Source of the DNA: Glandiceps talaboti
Lineage: Eukaryota > Hemichordata > Enteropneusta > Spengelidae
Length of the DNA stretch: 64,000 nt
Assembly (NCBI RefSeq): GCF_964340395.1
Contig: NC_135569.1
Span: 7,108,540-7,172,539, forward strand
Reading direction: 5' to 3'
Under the pieces are notes generated by a model. That model worked only from the letters and a program-made list of their open reading frames with translations, searched no databases and was not told where the DNA came from. Below, one piece after another: positions 23,401 through 36,550 of the stretch (position 1 is the stretch's first letter; each line of letters starts with the position of its first letter). Position numbers and translations under genes: made by a program.

Positions 23401-24612
23401 TAGCCCGCCGGGTTTAGCAGCAAAAGTTATACTTCGTCGTGTATATCCCTGAACAATGGTGATAGTCAGGTGGATCACAGGTGTGTGGTAAAGGTTGGGT
23501 GAAGGTTAATAAGTGAGATTTTCGTATAATGTTAAATTTCTGTATTCATAAAATGTGCACCAATCGTTCATCTGTCACTCACCCCGTGAAACACACAAGT
23601 CTCCGTCTCGCCATATCCACGATCGGTACGTAGATGGACCTATTCCTATCGGCAAGTCGACGTGATTGTCTTGTACTGTTACACTCAGATCAGGAAAATC
23701 ATTAAAAAGTCTCTTTCTTAAACTGTACCTGTTTAGAACAAGAGTTTTTAGGCATTAGAGTTGATTATTATTAGGTGCGGATCCAAAAATCAATTTGCGT
23801 GAATATGGGGTACCATACGTATACTGCGACATTGTGTACTGCTACACAAATATATTAATCCACATGTGATTCAATACTGTTCAGTGTGTGCGATATTTCT
23901 AGCCAGCCATTATAGCTAACAAAACAGTTTTTAAAAAAAAAAATGTTCCAAGGTGTAAACATTCCAACACATCTCAACATCACTATATAGTTGTTTGTGA
24001 AATACAAGTCATTCCATAAACTGCAAAACTACATAGATATTTTAATCTAAACAACTATTGAATTCTCCTTTATGACGTCATCCTTTCAGTCCCGGAAAGT
24101 CATTAAATATGCCAATACTTCGAAGATCTCCATCGTAGCAAACCACGGCCTCTTTTACGGCACAGTCGAAACTTGCTGTAGATACAGGTTATTTCGAAGT
24201 GTAGCGGAAGAAATAACAGCTCTGGTTTGCGAGAATGAGATTCTCTGGAATTCGAATTTGATAATTTTTTATGTCTACAAAAATTATCTCGAAAAATTGA
24301 CTTTTGTAGATAAAAGACTGCTTCCCCACGGGTCCTATTTATAAAAACAGAACCATGCATGAAATGTGCAGTAAATGTTACAGAACAAATGTACAGTGCA
24401 TACCTTCTAAATGCAGCAATGTTTTCTTCTACAGTTGCTTTGTCACCAAAACCATGCGAAATCAAAGCATATGTAAATCTCGGCAACTTTTCTCTGGCGT
24501 GTTTTTCGAAATCTTCAATATTATTCATTCGTTTGCGTCTGATTAGAAAAGATGCAAATTGGAAAACGTGTTGATGAGATGTATATCTAATTTAAATCAA
24601 AATATTTTAGTC

Positions 24613-24659
<47 letters not shown>

Positions 24660-24957
24660 ATACGATATGTAAAATAGCCATTGTATTTCGTATGGATTTA
24701 CATAATAATTTTTTTTTATTATTATTATTCATTCCGTTATTGTGTAACTATTGGGTATGCAGTGGTAAGAATTTAAGTTGTTGGGTACTGGTGGTAGATG
24801 TATAATTTTATAATTATATTATAATATATATTTTTAAAGATAACAAACTTCGAGATACTCACTTCCTGAATATTTTTCTTCGCTTGTACACGTAAATAGA
24901 AATCATCACCATACCAACCCCAAACAAAAATAATTTGACTTTAGTTTTAGACTCCAT
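20272..24957 (-). CDS. membrane-anchored HAO-like protein lacking catalytic residues, 392 aa, 9 exons
   Basis: Exons from 5' to 3': 24957-24863, 24538-24404, 23728-23583, 23061-22888, 22080-21932, 21587-21408, 21054-20896, 20722-20653, 20342-20272; 1179 nt, all phases consistent. Residues 1-31 contain a membrane anchor ([18 protein letters not shown]) followed by KRRK. The rest follows the FMN-dependent 2-hydroxyacid oxidase family throughout ([71 protein letters not shown]). Active-site residues are replaced: the general-base His of SNHGAR is Glu282, its Arg is Lys285, the Lys of VAKG is Met258, the Tyr of QLY is Phe163, the N-terminal Tyr is Leu57, and the Asp of DGGVR is Cys313. The GGVR and GRP phosphate-binding parts remain. 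There is no peroxisomal C-terminal tripeptide (ends FDEDN). A membrane-bound pseudoenzyme or re-purposed flavin binder is inferred. The frame is intact, so it is not a decayed pseudogene. Confidence 0.88.
20434..20479. repeat. (TGTC)n microsatellite
   Basis: Short tetranucleotide run in the last intron of the HAO-like gene. Confidence 0.95.
22404..22855. mobile_element. TIR element with internal subrepeats, copy 1
   Basis: ggaaatcataaaccctg at the left is mirrored by cggggtttgtgatttcc at the right, and the match continues inward (cgtcgtctggttcaac / cgaaccaggcgacg). Inside, caatgttagtgagatttttg-type units occur in both orientations. It fills most of the intron between exons 22888-23061 and 21932-22080, ending about 30 bp from a splice donor. 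Confidence 0.8.
24613..24659. repeat. (CAA)n microsatellite
   Basis: CAA triplets in intron 1 of the HAO-like gene. Confidence 0.95.
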
Positions 24958-24996
24958 GCTACCCCGAGCCGTGACATCTGAGGATGAGCTACTGAT

Positions 24997-25116
<120 letters not shown>

Positions 25117-26092
25117 GAGAGAGAGTTAGCTTTTGAAAATCAACTGTGTAAAGTTTGAAATAAACAGTGCTGATGCCTGTAGAGAACAAATGAAGCTCCT
25201 AACATTAGTTATTTAATACATGTATGGTAATTCACCCCGTAGTACAGTCTCACCTCCACTATTAAAGCCAGAGTTCAACAATATATATCGCACAATGGGG
25301 GTTGGTGAAATTACTTTCTGGGTACTCTAGGCATAAAGAAACGCAGTTAAGACCTCACCCTTTCTCTCTTCAAGAACATTTTAATTTTAATTTTGAAAGT
25401 GTTTTTTGTACACTGAGTTTTAATAGCTGAAAAGGTCCTTGGATACAAACACCGCACTTTTACGACTAAATTGCTTTGATGACCTTTAACTCTTCGGCCG
25501 TTGGTGTCACGTCATTTTCTCATTGGAGCTTCCGCTAAAATAATACGTGCAACTCTTAGTAACTATCAGGTGTCTAGTGTAACCATGGAAACAAAATCAC
25601 GCGGAGAATTGTAATTACCCAACATTGTTGGGTTTGTATATGTCTCCAGATACTGCAGCAATGTCAGAAACGTGTGATTGCTACATTGTGCGCTGGAGGC
25701 ACTGTTGTTAACTTGAGTGAGTCAAACCCAACAAAGGGAAGTTTTGTATCACCATTGTATATGTGGAATATCAATAAAAAACATGATATGAAGTATTGGT
25801 CATCAAGGAAGTTTACGACCAAATGTTTTTATTCTCTTGTACTTTTGTGACATAATGGACTTTGTGTTTGTGAAACACATGCACACCAGCACACATGCGG
25901 ACCTTGCCTAGCGACCGTACCATAAAGTTTGTAACCAACGGTACAACTATATTCATCTGACCACGTACCAAACAAGATTAGTGTACGTGGTCTGAGATAT
26001 AACGATGACACATAGTGTGTGGAATTAATGAATATACTACCGAGTTCAGCATTGTAAATTTTAGATCTTGAAAATTAGTATCTCTGAAATTA

Positions 26093-26891
26093 TACAATTA
26101 AAATCATAAACCCTGGGGGGAAAACGTTGTATGGCCGGAGAAAAAATCTTTTTCTAATGTAATGCTGATACATTTTATCGCCTGGCTCAACAAAATATCG
26201 TACAAACAGTGCTACACTGTATCGTCTGGAAAAATCTTACCAAAAGTGCGCGTTACATTTTATCGTCTGGCTCAATAAAAATATTAACCAACATAGATAT
26301 TTGTCAAGCAATACGATAAAATATAGCAATGTTAGTAAGATTTTTGAGGCCAGACGATAAAATGTAGCAATGTTAGTAAGAATTTTGAGTCAGACGATAA
26401 AATGTAGCAATAATGTTAGTAAGAATTTTGAGCCAGACGATAAAATGTAGCAATGTTAGCAAGAATTTTGAGCCAGACGATAAATGTAGCAATGTTAGTA
26501 GGAATTTTGAGCCAGAAGATAAAATGTAGCAATGTTAGTAAGAATTTTGAGGCCAGACGATAAAATGTAGCAATGTTAGTAAGAATTTTGAGCCAGACGA
26601 TAAAATGTAGCAATAATGTTAGTAAGAATTTTGAGGCCAGACGATAAAATGTGGCAGTGTTAATATGATTTTTGAGCCAGACGATAAATGTAGCAATGTT
26701 AGTGTAACTAAGAATTTTGAGGCCAGACGATAAAATGTGGCAATGTTAGTAGGAATTTTGAGCCAGACGATAAATGTAGCAATGTTAGTAAGAATTGTAA
26801 GCCAGACGATAAAATGTATCACTTTTCAGTGGTAAGATTTTTGTCATTTTGTAGAGCCAGGTTTCTGCAGGTCGCGTGATTTTAATTGTAA
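26093..26891. mobile_element. TIR element with internal subrepeats, copy 2 with expanded array
   Basis: Ends caattaaaatcataaaccc and gtgattttaattg are inverted, matching copy 1 at 22404-22855. The middle (about 26300-26825) is a head-to-tail array of about 12 units of roughly 40 bp (agacgataaaatgtagcaat plus gttagtaagaattttg). The frames seen here (FIVWLKILTNIAT type) are products of the array. Confidence 0.8.
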
Positions 26892-28088
26892 TCTATATTT
26901 TATGATATACGCTTGACGTTAATACTGACACTGTCACAGTGACAATTCAGCAGTACTATAATATATTCTGACACGATGGTTTGGAGATTATATGATAGAC
27001 GTTTAATATTACACTCACCTTGTTATGAACACTAAAAATATTCGTTTCGGATGACACGCCTCGTATAACACGGGCAAAAAATCATCCTGAAAAGGGGGTT
27101 CCCATTTCATCTCACAAGCGCGATTAAAGTTGTCCCAAAAACACCGGTCAACAGCGTAGCATTGAAATGAAGATACAAACTAACTTGCTTGTATGTTACC
27201 CTGCACGTAATCACGGTTAAATCCCTTTGTGGTTGAGTGAACAGACACAAAACACGCTATTGTTTTGTCATGAAAAACAGAGTCAACGCCTTGGTATTCT
27301 GTTCCCTATAGTACATGTACTGTTATGAAGACAGAAGGGAGCGACATATGTATACACGTACAGCGGTGAAGGTTTATCGTGAATCGCCAATAGTAGCTAC
27401 CTATGCTTCTACAGACACGTAAAAAGGTCACAACCCCTGTTCAGACCTACCGATAAATTACTCCATAAATAAAGCTTAGTCAACTGATAATGAACAGGTC
27501 GACGTGCAAGTATGCATGTCGTTTGTTTATGTCCTGTACTGGTACAGGTAAAATTATAGTATTGTATTACCTTCACAAAAAGCTGTCTTCAACACCCATA
27601 TCTTTTGAAACCCGGGTCATTATATCAAGTTGGTAATGGTGACTTCCATATTAAGGCCATCTATCTAATTCTTTACATCCATACCGTGCCTACCAATGTT
27701 GATCCAACAGGTGTTTGTCATGTTTACATAAGAGGAAAACGACTGGTGTACAGAAATAGTCCGTTGGGGGCGTCGTGGCTATGCGTCGTCTGCTATTAAA
27801 TAGTCATGACTTCCGTCAGCCATGTTTTGGGTGATTGTGATTGACTACGTCCCCATCCCAGTTTCAACTCGCCCCGTTTTCAACTTGTCCAAATTTCAGC
27901 TCCTCCCAGTGTGAACTCGTCCCAGTGACACTTTCATGTAGTTTATAAGATACGACATTAGTGTGCAAGGGTTGAACAACACAACATATCTTACAGTCTG
28001 TATAACATTAAACAATCCTTTACAAATCTCAGAAGATATATGGAGGAGATTTCTTCATGATGTCGTTTGCTGGAAAGATTATCGTAAC

Positions 28089-28318
<230 letters not shown>

Positions 28319-29916
28319 TCAAATGCGATATGCAGTAAATAAGAAACATAAAAGTTGAGCATGTTAAATATCGATGGTTTGATTGTTATCATATTGTCGT
28401 GACTTACTTATTTTCAAGAGATAAACCTACACGCACACTGTCAGACACAATCGTTGAGGGCGCTACTTCAATCTCCCCTTTTTGAGAAGTGGTATGGTAA
28501 TCGTTATGGCAACCTGACGCCATGAATTGGGCCGACACAGCTGTATCTTATGGCTGACGTCTGTATTCGAGTTTGGCATGTCATTCCGAGTGTCTGTTTT
28601 GTCTAAAATGTGTCCTTTGCATAACCTTATAACAAAATTGATAAAATATGTTGGGGCTATTAGCAGAAATCTGACTGTCGTTTTACATGGGGCGATTTTT
28701 CAAACATATGTGATTAGTCACGTGGCGTAAATGATCCAATGATATCATTATTTTGCTCTAAAAAATTACGTCATCAATATATTCTGATCTACTGCATACT
28801 GAAAGAAATGTAGGGTTTTTTTTATTGATGGTTGATTAAAACGTTGTAAGACAAACTCGTCATGTCCACTGAGTTGATTGTATTCGTTGCGTATATTTTC
28901 CCCGGCGTTTGCATGTGTGTAACGTGTGGATGGGATGAGTGTAGAGGTGATGCAATGTGACCGGATGTTCTGACGTCTAGGTTTTATTTTTAACGGGGGT
29001 TTAATTTCGCGACTTCTTCTTGTCCGCGTAATCCACTAAATTAAATACCCGCCCTTAATTAGTGCGTTTACAGTATAAGTAATTCACAGTTCAACATGTA
29101 GCTAATGAAGATCACACTTTATCAATCGAATAATCATATGTGTACATGTGACATTTTTACTAACACTCGAAACTAAATTTTATTTTAAATTAATGCAAAT
29201 ACGAAATTCTGAACTCTGTGTTCCTTTAATGACTGTTTCACTTACGTCATGTCGTTTCTGTTTTAAGAATCAAAACTCGTGAATTCGAAAATTGACATTT
29301 CAACAGAAATATCGAAACGACTCACTTTATCCTTTATTTAGTTCAACAACTCATTGACAATAATTTTATTTCGCGATTATGAGCCGAAAATATATATCAA
29401 ACTCAAGAAAACTGAAATAGCCACGATTTTTCATCCGATAAATTTCACTTAAAACGTTTAAAAAACATAAACGGATTATAGATACTTGGTTTTAATGCGA
29501 CGGAGTATTAACTTGAATAGTTGTCGTCATTAGACACTATTCGGCTTACCATTATTCCTTTTGCACTGTCAGGTTTTGACGATCGACACAATGAGAGATT
29601 ACCTCGAGGATTTTATGCTATCGAGTTATTGCTGTATTTTGTACTTATTACGGACTTCATGGTTACGATGTGACAAAATCCGTTCTCGATTTATTTGATC
29701 CTTTGCAATTTACTACTACTATTAAATGGAGTATAAGAAACCCGTTGATCACGATATTGTATTGAGCCGATTTATGCGTCGCTAATATATACATGTACAC
29801 TTCCTGGCGAAGAGTAGATGCTAGTCCTTTTCCTGCTGCTTTCTACGTGTAGTGTTCTAAGGTAAGATGGAATAGACACATCACTTCATGGCATTCAAGT
29901 CATAGCTGTTATCATA

Positions 29917-30213
<297 letters not shown>

Positions 30214-33200
30214 TGTGAGTATGTTTGAATGTATATAGTCACGATATATTTTCAGCCTTGCATGCAAGTGACAACAATTTTCTTCAACAAAAGCCACGAC
30301 ACCTACATTTTTTATGTTAAATTCGTCCTTGGGAGGGGAAATCTAACCTTAAGGAGGATTATATTCAAAATATTACTATGGTCAGCTATAAAACTCTTCT
30401 GTTTTGTATATTATACAGTATATTGTATACGTGAATTTTTTTTAAACAATCAAAGTGTAATTATATTGCATATATTGTGTCTGATTTTTCAATGATAAAG
30501 CCAATGGAAATGTCAAATTTTCAGAATATTTCTGTGATAGACAAATTGCTCCAAAAATCTACGGTATGATTACAAATGTAAAACAAATATAGTTCTCACA
30601 AGCACAGTTACAAATGCTACATTTTGTACATTGTCCTCTTTTTCGTTGGGTCAGCGGAAAAAAATCACCTACATTTCTTATGGTCCACCCTTTGTCTTTT
30701 AGTTTTTTTAGTAAATCTGATGTTGAAGTTACCAGTGCTATGCAAATATAGCTAAAAAATAAAGATAATTAGTTATACAATGAACTATGATTAATTTAGA
30801 AATTTCTTTCTACCTAGATATTGTAGCACAACAATCGAAAATAATGTATAATGTCTCAATATTGCGATTCCTGGAGTCTTTGTCCTCCCGATTTTGATAG
30901 TTCCAAAACGTGCAATTTTTGACATGTAAATGATGACGTCATCACCAAATTTTTCATACTGAAAAAAAAATTCACTAGCATTCTAAAGAATATTATGTAG
31001 TGAAGTACTGGTGTTAATGTCATAGTGTTTGGGAGATGCTATCTTACCTTTTAACCATATCATTTTTTTTATACACAATCACAGACCGTAATGTACCCGA
31101 GAAAGAGGCTGTCGTTTACGATGATGTGAAAGGTACTTAGAACGGAATGTGTTAAGTTCTTTCAATTTCCCGTCAAAAAAAATTGATCAAATTAAAGTTA
31201 ATGTACTAGTATTTAATAACTGTTTACACCAGGCCATATTTTAGATAAAATGTGATGAAATAAGTCCTTTTTTGTGGTCGATGTCCCGAATTATAATGCT
31301 GATTTGAAACTGGACGAATATACACAATTTTTAAAAATCTTTTTCTTCAAGTTGTACTCTGATAGTACAGAATACGTGTAGAATACAAAACAGCGGTTAT
31401 CTCTTATGTTGTGCTTGTGGGTATTGGAAGGTGTTGTAAATGGCTGTGGTTTACGACAATGCAAAGCGACAACAGTGAACACAATGCAATCGGACACCCC
31501 ATTTTGTGAAACATTATGAATGCATATATATGTGAAAGGTAAAAAGTGAGTTTTCACTTGGTATATACATGTATATGGAAAAAGTCCTTTTACAAATTCA
31601 AATTTGTAACTACATGAAGAACTGGCTCCAGGAAAGGTGGATAAGTAAGTAACCTAGGTGGCCACATCACTTTTTCAATACAAAGTTAGCGGGCCTTCTT
31701 CCGGGAAAGTTGTTGCAGAGAGTTTGCGCTACACTGAACTGTGGTTGTCTCCAGCACACGGTACGGGAATCCACCGCGTATACCGTTGTCTCCGCAACAC
31801 CGGCTGGTGTCATCACTTAAGGAGTTGTAAGTATCAATCAGTGCAAGTTTAAGTTTGAGTCTGAAGTGAATAATTTGTCTTACCAGTGTACATTCACGCT
31901 AAAATACACGAGGAAATACGAACCCGGACATAGAGTCGGGCATGGAGTGGGCCATATTATGTTCGTAAATACGGTCGAGATCTTGTCTTGCTGTGGCGGT
32001 CTGTTTGACGTAAAACGTTCATCGTTCACAGACGATGCATGCATGATCTGTCGACTACGATTTTATGGGTTCTACGATCTAGGACTTTTAATAGTATATG
32101 CAACATGTTGCACCGACATGACTTCACGATGTAGAACCCTCCCACCTTTTAAATCACAAGGTGCTGTCGCGCCGACCTTGGCCTGCAGCGTAGCCTGTCG
32201 TTGTCATATATATTTATCGTTCAAGTCAGACAGGCGAAACACTGCCTTTCATTGTTTCGAGCATTGCCTCACTATTCATAAAAATATTGATTAGATGAAT
32301 TCTTTGAGTGTTATGTGTTATATAAAATGAGAAGAGAAACTGACTGTCATCACAAAATGAACAATTAGACAGGCTGGCACTTCGAGCAGGGAACACAATA
32401 CCCCCGGTACGCTGCGACAATACACAATCGGTACATGGGTACAGTCGTCTTTGTTCGTGAGAGAAACAAGTCAATTTTTGCTCTGATGGTCGTGGACTAT
32501 GCGCCAAGACTTATGAATGGGATGGCTTTGATAGTAAAACATGTTATCAATGGCTCGGGGGTCTAGTCTCGAATGTATAGTTACATAACTATAAAACATA
32601 TGTAACTATCAAATCATAACGTTGCTTTGTTTTGTGTGACGGTGAGATGATTAATTGAAACCTTGTTAGTTTATAGGTTATGTTTTTTAATTTTTGTCTT
32701 TGTGTGCTCATTCTTGTTGTTTTTTCCATTTGTAGTGTAGGGTGTGGTAGGGTGGTGGTGATGAAAAAGTAATGAGAAACATAAAAAAAAAAAATAGTGT
32801 CACCCTAAGTTGAAATTAATTGTAATTTGACTGATCTAAGCACTCAGTAATTTATCAAATTACATTTACATACAGCACATATTCTCTACAAATTATGAAA
32901 ATAAATTATTTCAAAATAAATGATTTATCTGTCCAATTATCTTGTGTTCAGCTTCTACATCCTCTGTTAGGTTAAGTGTGAATGATATATGCTTTTCAGA
33001 ATAAATTAGATATTTTGCATATTGCCTGGGTACAACATTGTTGTAAACCATTAGTCTCTTTCTGGCAGTGCTTAACAGACTGTGCAAATTAAATTTTTGT
33101 TGAATCAGTAGAAAAATTTCTCTCTTGTGTGCAAGAATGGAGTACAAAAAGACGAAAATGTAAACTTGATGTACCCAGTACCCATGGTGTAAGTACCCCC

Positions 33201-33830
33201 CCCCCCCTCCATACATGCACACAAGTTTCAACTTGTAACCACAAGTCGAAACTTATGGTTACATAGGCAGAAACACTGTGAGAGATCTTTTAGTGTAAAA
33301 TACGACACTGCTAATCGAGCCTTCGGTTTACTACGATAGACGCAAACTAAATCTAATGTTCTTCAATATGGTAGATTACACAAGTGGATGATATCGGTTC
33401 CTCTGTTGTGCGATTCTAATCACCCTGTGATCAAGATAGTGTAAACATTGGAAGTCCCAAAACAGTACATTGCAAGTTTATAGAACTTGAACTTCCTACT
33501 GAGACTATAATTAAACCAATGTCCATTCAGTAGCTTATCACTGTTGTATCAACATGTTGTGACAATAGTTTTAGTTTGTGTCTGTCTTAGTAAATCGACA
33601 GCTCAACTACCAGCTCTAGTAATATTAGGAGAGGTGTAATACATACCATATGCTAAGACTGGATATGACATGGTTATCACTTGTGGTTATCCTTACAATA
33701 ACTTCCTTATTCATGTACAATGACAAACTGTAAACTGTGAATTATTTGATATATCACACTTTGAGTTACAACCATTTTGAAAATGTTTGCCTTGGTTTAT
33801 GTTCTTTCATTGCTCAAAAGTAGTTCTATT

Positions 33831-34192
33831 AGGCCAAAAAAAAAAAATTTGGTTCTGGTCAGGGTAAATTTTCAAAAGTGGTGCGACGACGCGAATTTTT
33901 TTCCTAATTTTTTTTTTTTTTTTCAAATTAGTAAATACACATTTTTTTGACACTTTACATACTGTGTTCTATCATATTCATCTCTTGAAAAACTTCCTTT
34001 TTCTTCGAAGCAGTTTAGGCTTTGTATTTAAGCAGTCTTGGCATGTAGGGTAGATTTCAGCTGCTTGTTCTCCTGATATCAGGAATAAATAAGGAATGGG
34101 AAAGCAAAAATTATCGGAAAAAAAGGATCGACGCGAGGGTATTCAGGGCACGCGCGCTGACCAGAACCAGATATATATATATTTTTTTGGCC
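33831..34192. mobile_element. MITE, TIR 'aggccaaaaa...ttggttctggtcag'
   Basis: Left end aggccaaaaa followed by ttggttctggtcag is mirrored by ctgaccagaacca followed by tttttttggcct. The 360-bp interior is AT-rich with a GC patch (gcgacgacgcg) near each end and has no ORF. It abuts the next element directly. Confidence 0.75.
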
Positions 34193-34542
34193 TTAAAGTA
34201 GCCATATGCACAAGGATTGGGTATTTATTTTGGATTTTTAATTTATAAAACAATTTTATTATGGCTTCCTACTTGAAAAAATCAACATATGCCATGTCCT
34301 TGTGTGTAACTCAATAAATGGCAAAAGATTGATAAATGTGTAAAATGTTTGTTATTGTACGTACAATAACAAACTTTTTAAAATATATTTTTAAAAAGAT
34401 TTTTGCAATGCATTAAGTCACAAACACAACTTGGTCTATGTTATTTCACATTGATTCTTCAAGTAGGAAGCCATGATAAAAATTTTTATAAATTAAAAAT
34501 CTAAAATAAATACCCAATCCTTGTGCACATGGCCATTTTAAA
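34193..34542. mobile_element. near-palindromic MITE, complete copy
   Basis: The arms mirror each other almost to the centre: ttaaagtagccatatgcaca, attgggtatttattttgga and tatggcttcctacttg return inverted on the right. The centre gttattgtacgtacaataac (34352-34371) is a perfect palindrome. A second near-complete copy is at 39321-39668, with fragments near 4535, 15090 and 58335. Confidence 0.85.
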
Positions 34543-34789
34543 TAAGTCAAAATAGATACCCCTTCATCATCCATGTTGTTACTTTAAATCTCAAGTCAAT
34601 CTCTGTACCAATTAAGAATATAGCTTAAAGCTCAACTCATCCTTTCTCCTTCAATTGCACAATTCATCAATTAACCAGACTTCAATTCTCAAAAGGTTTT
34701 TGCCTAAAGCAAAGAGTTGGTTACATCAGTGATGTTCCCTTAGCCTTCTTAGAAAAACCATGTATAAGATTTCCTTTCCAAAATAATGT

Positions 34790-35490
34790 ATTAATTTATC
34801 GTCAATTCTGTAAATTTTACCAAAATTATGATTTATTGTCACCTTTATAAATTTTACCAAAATTTTGCTTTGGTTTTATTATCAATTGTAATTCTAGTCC
34901 ATTGACAGCTCTGCAATAATTTAATTGGACAATAATTTTTGTTTATCAATAGCTCTGTAGATTTTACTAACATTTATATTTATCACCAACTATGTGAATT
35001 TTACCAAAATCAAAATTAAAGGTTATCACCAACTGTATAGATTTTACCAAAATTCTAGTCCATCGACAGCTCTGTGAATTTTTACCAAAATTATGGTTTA
35101 TCATTAACTCTTTCAATTTTATCAAACTGTTTGTTTATCAAGTGAGTAGATTTTACAGCTCTGAAAATTTTACCAAAATTGATCACCAACTATGTGAATT
35201 TTACCAAAATCAAAATAAAGGTTATCACCAACTGTGTAGATTTTACCAAAATTCTAGTCCATCGACAGCTCTGTGAATTTTTACCAAAATTGTGGTTTAT
35301 CATTAACTCTTTCAATTTTATCAAAATGTTTGTTTATCAACAAGTGAGTAGATTTTACAGCTCTGAAAATTTTAACAAAAATTGATCACCAACTATGTGA
35401 TTTTTACCCAAATCAAAATTATAGGTTATCGACAACTGTGTAGATTTTGCCAAATTTCCAGTCTATCGACAGCTCTGTGTTATTTAATTG
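34790..35490. repeat. 'attttaccaaaatt' minisatellite with a 204-bp higher-order duplication
   Basis: Short units around attttaccaaaattatggtt recur; superimposed on them a unit of about 200 bp (starts atcaccaactatgtgaattt at about 34982, 35181 and 35386) is present about 2.5 times at high identity. Confidence 0.85.
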
Positions 35491-36029
35491 TACAAAATTT
35501 TTTGCTGAAAATATATTCAACAGGTTTCTAAATTTTAACAGATTGTTCACGCCTTTCTCCAGGTCCTGTAAGTAAAACAGTGTAGTTTTATGCAACAAGC
35601 TAATAAAAATTTGGAAAAATCACACTTTCCACCTCATACAGTTGCTGTAGTTACATGAACATACATCATACATCAGAAGTATATCCTAGTTTCCATGGCA
35701 ACATTTCGTATTATACATTTGTACGCTACATATGTCAAAGTAGAAATGATGTTTTCAATTTGAGAAGTTCTCTGGAAATACCACGTCAAAATCCCTTTGT
35801 TGCTAAAGCTCTGTCTACTGGAAAGAGGTTGTCATGACAATGTAGGAAGCATTGAAGGACATGTTATGCTTGAAGGCTTGTGCGTATTAATGGATTCTTA
35901 GCTTTTCAGTGAAAACGCAAAGTGAAAGCAACTGATGAAGCTTAAGGTGGAGAAAACAAGTATTATTGAGAAAACAAACAGATAATCATATACATATAGC
36001 TTCTCTAAATCCTAAAAGTGCCAGGGGGT

Positions 36030-36550
36030 GATCTGTTGAATTTGATTAGCGTAAAAATCTCCTGTGGTACAGGGTATTTCTAAACCTTCTACCGGTCACC
36101 ACTGCTATGTCTCAATATTCGTGTAAAGGTCACCTGTGGTTTGAAGTATTTGTTCAACTTTACATGTCTCTCAGTAGTGTTACATTTTGGTATTTAATCT
36201 TTTTGATTTAGAAAGTGTAAAAATCTCCTGTGCGATGAAGTATTTGTTCAACTTCTACAGTTCTCCAGTACTACATATGTTTTTGATTTTCAATCTTTTG
36301 GATTTTGGGTAGTGTAAGAATTTTCTGTGGTATTTCTTCAACTTCTGTATGTCTTTAGTGCTACATCGTCTTGGCATTCAATATTTTGGATTTGTAAAAG
36401 TCATCTGTGTTATAACATATTTGTTAAACTTCCACACGTCTCCCGTGCTATGTCTTGGTATTCGATCTTTTGGATTTGAAAAGTGTAAAAGTCCCTATGT
36501 AGCACTTCTTTACACGTCCACAGTCTCCAGTACTATTGGATGCTTGCGTA
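36030..36550. repeat. about 90-110-bp minisatellite, six diverged units
   Basis: Each unit has gtgtaaaaatctcctgtgg, tatttgttcaacttctac, a tctccagt segment and attcaatcttttggattt, in that order, from about 36049 to 36540. Confidence 0.75.

Noticed and set aside
20272-24957. HAO-like gene as a decayed pseudogene
   Set aside because: All nine exons keep frame, phase and canonical splice sites, so loss of catalytic residues is better explained by altered function.
26416-26822. Repeated hydrophobic peptide (FIVWLKILTNIATF) as a membrane repeat protein
   Set aside because: It is a translation of the 40-bp array inside the TIR element and lies in a presumed 5' UTR intron; unit length changes break the frame.
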